Shown here in pieces: positions 4,972 to 6,050 of a stretch of 6,050 nucleotides of DNA. A model generated the notes under the pieces. It was not told the origin of the DNA and searched no databases. It saw only the letters and a program-made list of their open reading frames with translations. The stretch is from assembly GCA_946615495.1 (NCBI GenBank), contig CAMOHY010000146.1, positions 1 to 6,050 on the forward strand, written 5' to 3'. Numbering within the stretch: position 1 is the first letter of the stretch; each line of letters starts with the position of its first letter. This DNA comes from an uncultured Clostridia bacterium. Lineage in GTDB: Bacteria; Bacillota; Clostridia; Christensenellales; Aristaeellaceae. The translations under genes and the position numbers were made by a program.

Positions 4972-5744
4972 GGGAAAATTTTCAGGAAACGTTGCGCGCT
5001 ATGCTTCCTCGCCTGGCATCCTTGCCGGGCGAGGTCAGCGTTTTTGGAAAAGATTTGGCTACCGGGGAAGCGTGGGCATATCAGGCGGATATCCCCCTGG
5101 TGGCGGCCAGCGTTATCAAAATTCCGATCCTGGTGGAGGCCTTCCGCCAGGCGCGGGATGGGCTGGTTTCTATGGAAGAAACGTTTTCTATCCGTCCGGA
5201 GCAGAAAATGCCTTCCTGCGGCGCTTTGACCTATCTGCACGACGGCCTTTCCGTTACCCTGCGGGATTTGTGCGTGCTCATGATAATCCTCAGCGACAAC
5301 ACCGCCACCAATATTCTCATTGACCGGCTGGGCATGGAAAATGTCAATCAGACCCTGCGGGGCCTGGACCTTTCCCAAACCACCCTGCGCCGGAAGCTGT
5401 TTGACGGGCAGGCCGCCGCCCGCGGAATCGAAAATACCATTACCGCCTGGGAAATGGGCGTCTTATTGGAAAAAATCTATCGGGAGCAGTGCGTTTCCCC
5501 GGAGGCGGACCGGGAAATGCTGTCCATCCTGCTCAATCAGCGGCTGAACGGCAAAATGCCCTTCTTTCTCCATGGCACAAAAATTGCCCATAAAACAGGG
5601 GAGGACGAGGGAATCACCCACGATGTGGGCATCATCTTTGCGCATCATCCCCTGGTGCTGTGCTTCGCCTCCAATCATACCGATGTGCCCGCTTTTGAGC
5701 GGTTCATCCAGGACGCGGCCAGAGATTTTTCGGCCATAGCCTGA
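4968..5744 (+). CDS. Class A beta-lactamase-like serine hydrolase without signal peptide
   Basis: This 258-residue protein has the fold marks of class A beta-lactamases and related DD-peptidases: SVIK (48-51, nucleophile S48 and K51), SDN (109-111) in SDNTATN, and KTG (209-211). The usual general base glutamate of the omega loop (ExxLN) is not visible; the matching stretch reads LRRKLFD (140-146), as I remember it from uncharacterised Firmicute serine hydrolases. A true antibiotic-hydrolysing lactamase is therefore unlikely. The N-terminus (MRENFQETLRAMLPRLASLPG) has no hydrophobic signal or lipobox, so the protein appears cytoplasmic, which is unusual for this fold. The ATG at 4968 overlaps the mgtE stop as ATGA. 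The ribosome binding site is weak (GAGGG 13 bases away, GAAG nearer), so translation probably depends on coupling to mgtE. The substrate is unknown; an amide or ester hydrolase role is inferred from the fold. Confidence 0.88.
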   Translation: MRENFQETLRAMLPRLASLPGEVSVFGKDLATGEAWAYQADIPLVAASVIKIPILVEAFRQARDGLVSMEETFSIRPEQKMPSCGALTYLHDGLSVTLRDLCVLMIILSDNTATNILIDRLGMENVNQTLRGLDLSQTTLRRKLFDGQAAARGIENTITAWEMGVLLEKIYREQCVSPEADREMLSILLNQRLNGKMPFFLHGTKIAHKTGEDEGITHDVGIIFAHHPLVLCFASNHTDVPAFERFIQDAARDFSAIA

Positions 5745-5756
5745 AAAACAAAGGAG

Positions 5757-5784
5757 AAAAAGCTCGTGCGAACGGGCTTTTTTT
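5757..5784 (+). terminator. Intrinsic terminator of the mgtE operon
   Basis: AAAAAGCTCG (5757-5766) pairs with CGGGCTTTTT (5773-5782) around TGCGAA, with one T-G pair, and the T run is seven long (5778-5784). It begins 13 bases after the hydrolase stop and is the natural end of the mgtE transcript. Confidence 0.9.
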
Positions 5785-5814
5785 CGTAGAGAAGGCGGGA
5801 AAATTCATCAAAAT

Positions 5815-5830
5815 AAGAACATATGTTCTT
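5815..5830. promoter_or_regulatory. LexA (SOS) box-like palindrome
   Basis: AAGAACATATGTTCTT is a perfect 16-bp palindrome. Its core GAAC-ATAT-GTTC fits the LexA/DinR box of Bacillus and relatives (GAAC-N4-GTTC). It lies after the mgtE-operon terminator, so a controlled gene should start to the right. However, the only clear promoter is about 140 bp downstream and no gene start is seen in between. It may be the site of another dimeric regulator or a chance palindrome in AT-rich DNA. Confidence 0.4.
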
Positions 5831-5966
5831 TTTAAATACGAACGATTGCGCGGAGTTGATTCCGGAAGGATTGGAATAAACGGCGAATGAATGAACGCGA
5901 AGAAAAGGGAAATGTTCGTAAAAATTAAAAAGAAGAGAAAAAAGGAAAATAAATTAAAAAAAGTGA

Positions 5967-5996
5967 TTGACAGGCGGGGGTGTTTCGTGGTAATAT
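5967..5996 (+). promoter_or_regulatory. Strong sigma-A promoter with A-rich upstream tract
   Basis: TTGACA (5967-5972), an 18-base spacer and TAATAT (5991-5996) predict a start near 6003. Upstream, about 5919-5962 is almost pure A/G with several A tracts, resembling an UP element of highly active promoters such as those of stable RNA or leader-controlled operons. The gene it drives is beyond the window. Confidence 0.8.
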
Positions 5997-6002
5997 ATTC
6001 AA

Positions 6003-6050
6003 GCGCTCAGGGAACGGGCCCATGAGAGAGGGTTCGGGAGCGGGGCGCAA
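6003..6050 (+). promoter_or_regulatory. Start of a GC-rich leader RNA, possibly a T-box (partial)
   Basis: The transcribed stretch after the promoter has no credible start codon with a ribosome binding site. It contains AGAGAG (6025-6030), then GGTTC, then GGGGCGCAA at the window edge. That order resembles the upper part of T-box stem I (AGAGAG, a stem strand, then a GGUGNAA-like loop). If so, a strand pairing with GGTTC should follow just past 6050. The region before AGAGAG is short for a standard T-box, so the call is tentative. Confidence 0.25.

Noticed and set aside
5766..5789. Short GTG frame after AAGGAG inside the mgtE-operon terminator
   Set aside because: It is only seven codons, lies entirely within the terminator hairpin and T run, and the GGAG is fortuitous.
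5887..5928. 13-codon open frame (MNEREEKGNVRKN)
   Set aside because: It has no well-spaced ribosome binding site, and its composition simply reflects the purine-rich intergenic tract.

Overview
The window looks like chromosomal DNA from a fairly GC-rich Firmicute, most likely a gut-type Clostridia member. The reasons are near-consensus AGGAGG-type ribosome binding sites, sigma-A promoters (TTGACA/TATACT), tight ATGA gene overlaps, and a TmcAL (YlbM) gene, a family typical of Firmicutes. This assignment is inferred from style and gene content, not from a database match.

Layout. Positions 1-309 hold no gene. They carry two copies (18-116 and 176-274, 95 of 99 positions identical) of an element made of three successive hairpins, plus a separate 11-bp hairpin between them. 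Positions 310-2705 are a three-gene operon on the minus strand, transcribed tmcAL -> histidine phosphatase -> cobO, from a promoter near 2745-2774. The genes are spaced by 24 nt and then by a 4-base ATGA overlap. On the plus strand, 2902-3234 encodes a 110-residue membrane protein of unknown function.

A strong promoter at 3265-3293 starts a leader of about 310 nt in front of mgtE (3610-4971), which encodes a Mg2+ channel/transporter. The leader holds a short upstream reading frame with a near-perfect ribosome binding site, a multi-helix RNA fold over the same bases, a 9-bp hairpin and a terminator-like hairpin with a six-T run. A possible antiterminator pairing links the fold to the terminator. 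I see no M-box consensus, although M-box is the known Mg2+ riboswitch for mgtE genes. This leader is the best candidate here for an undescribed regulatory system.

mgtE overlaps by ATGA with a gene for a class A beta-lactamase-fold serine hydrolase (4968-5744). That protein keeps SxxK, SDN and KTG but has no signal peptide and no ExxLN glutamate. A clear intrinsic terminator (5757-5784) ends this unit. The last 265 bases are intergenic: a perfect 16-bp palindrome matching the Firmicute LexA box, a purine/A-rich tract, a strong promoter (5967-5996), and the first ~50 nt of a leader that resembles the start of a T-box. The gene it serves lies outside the window.
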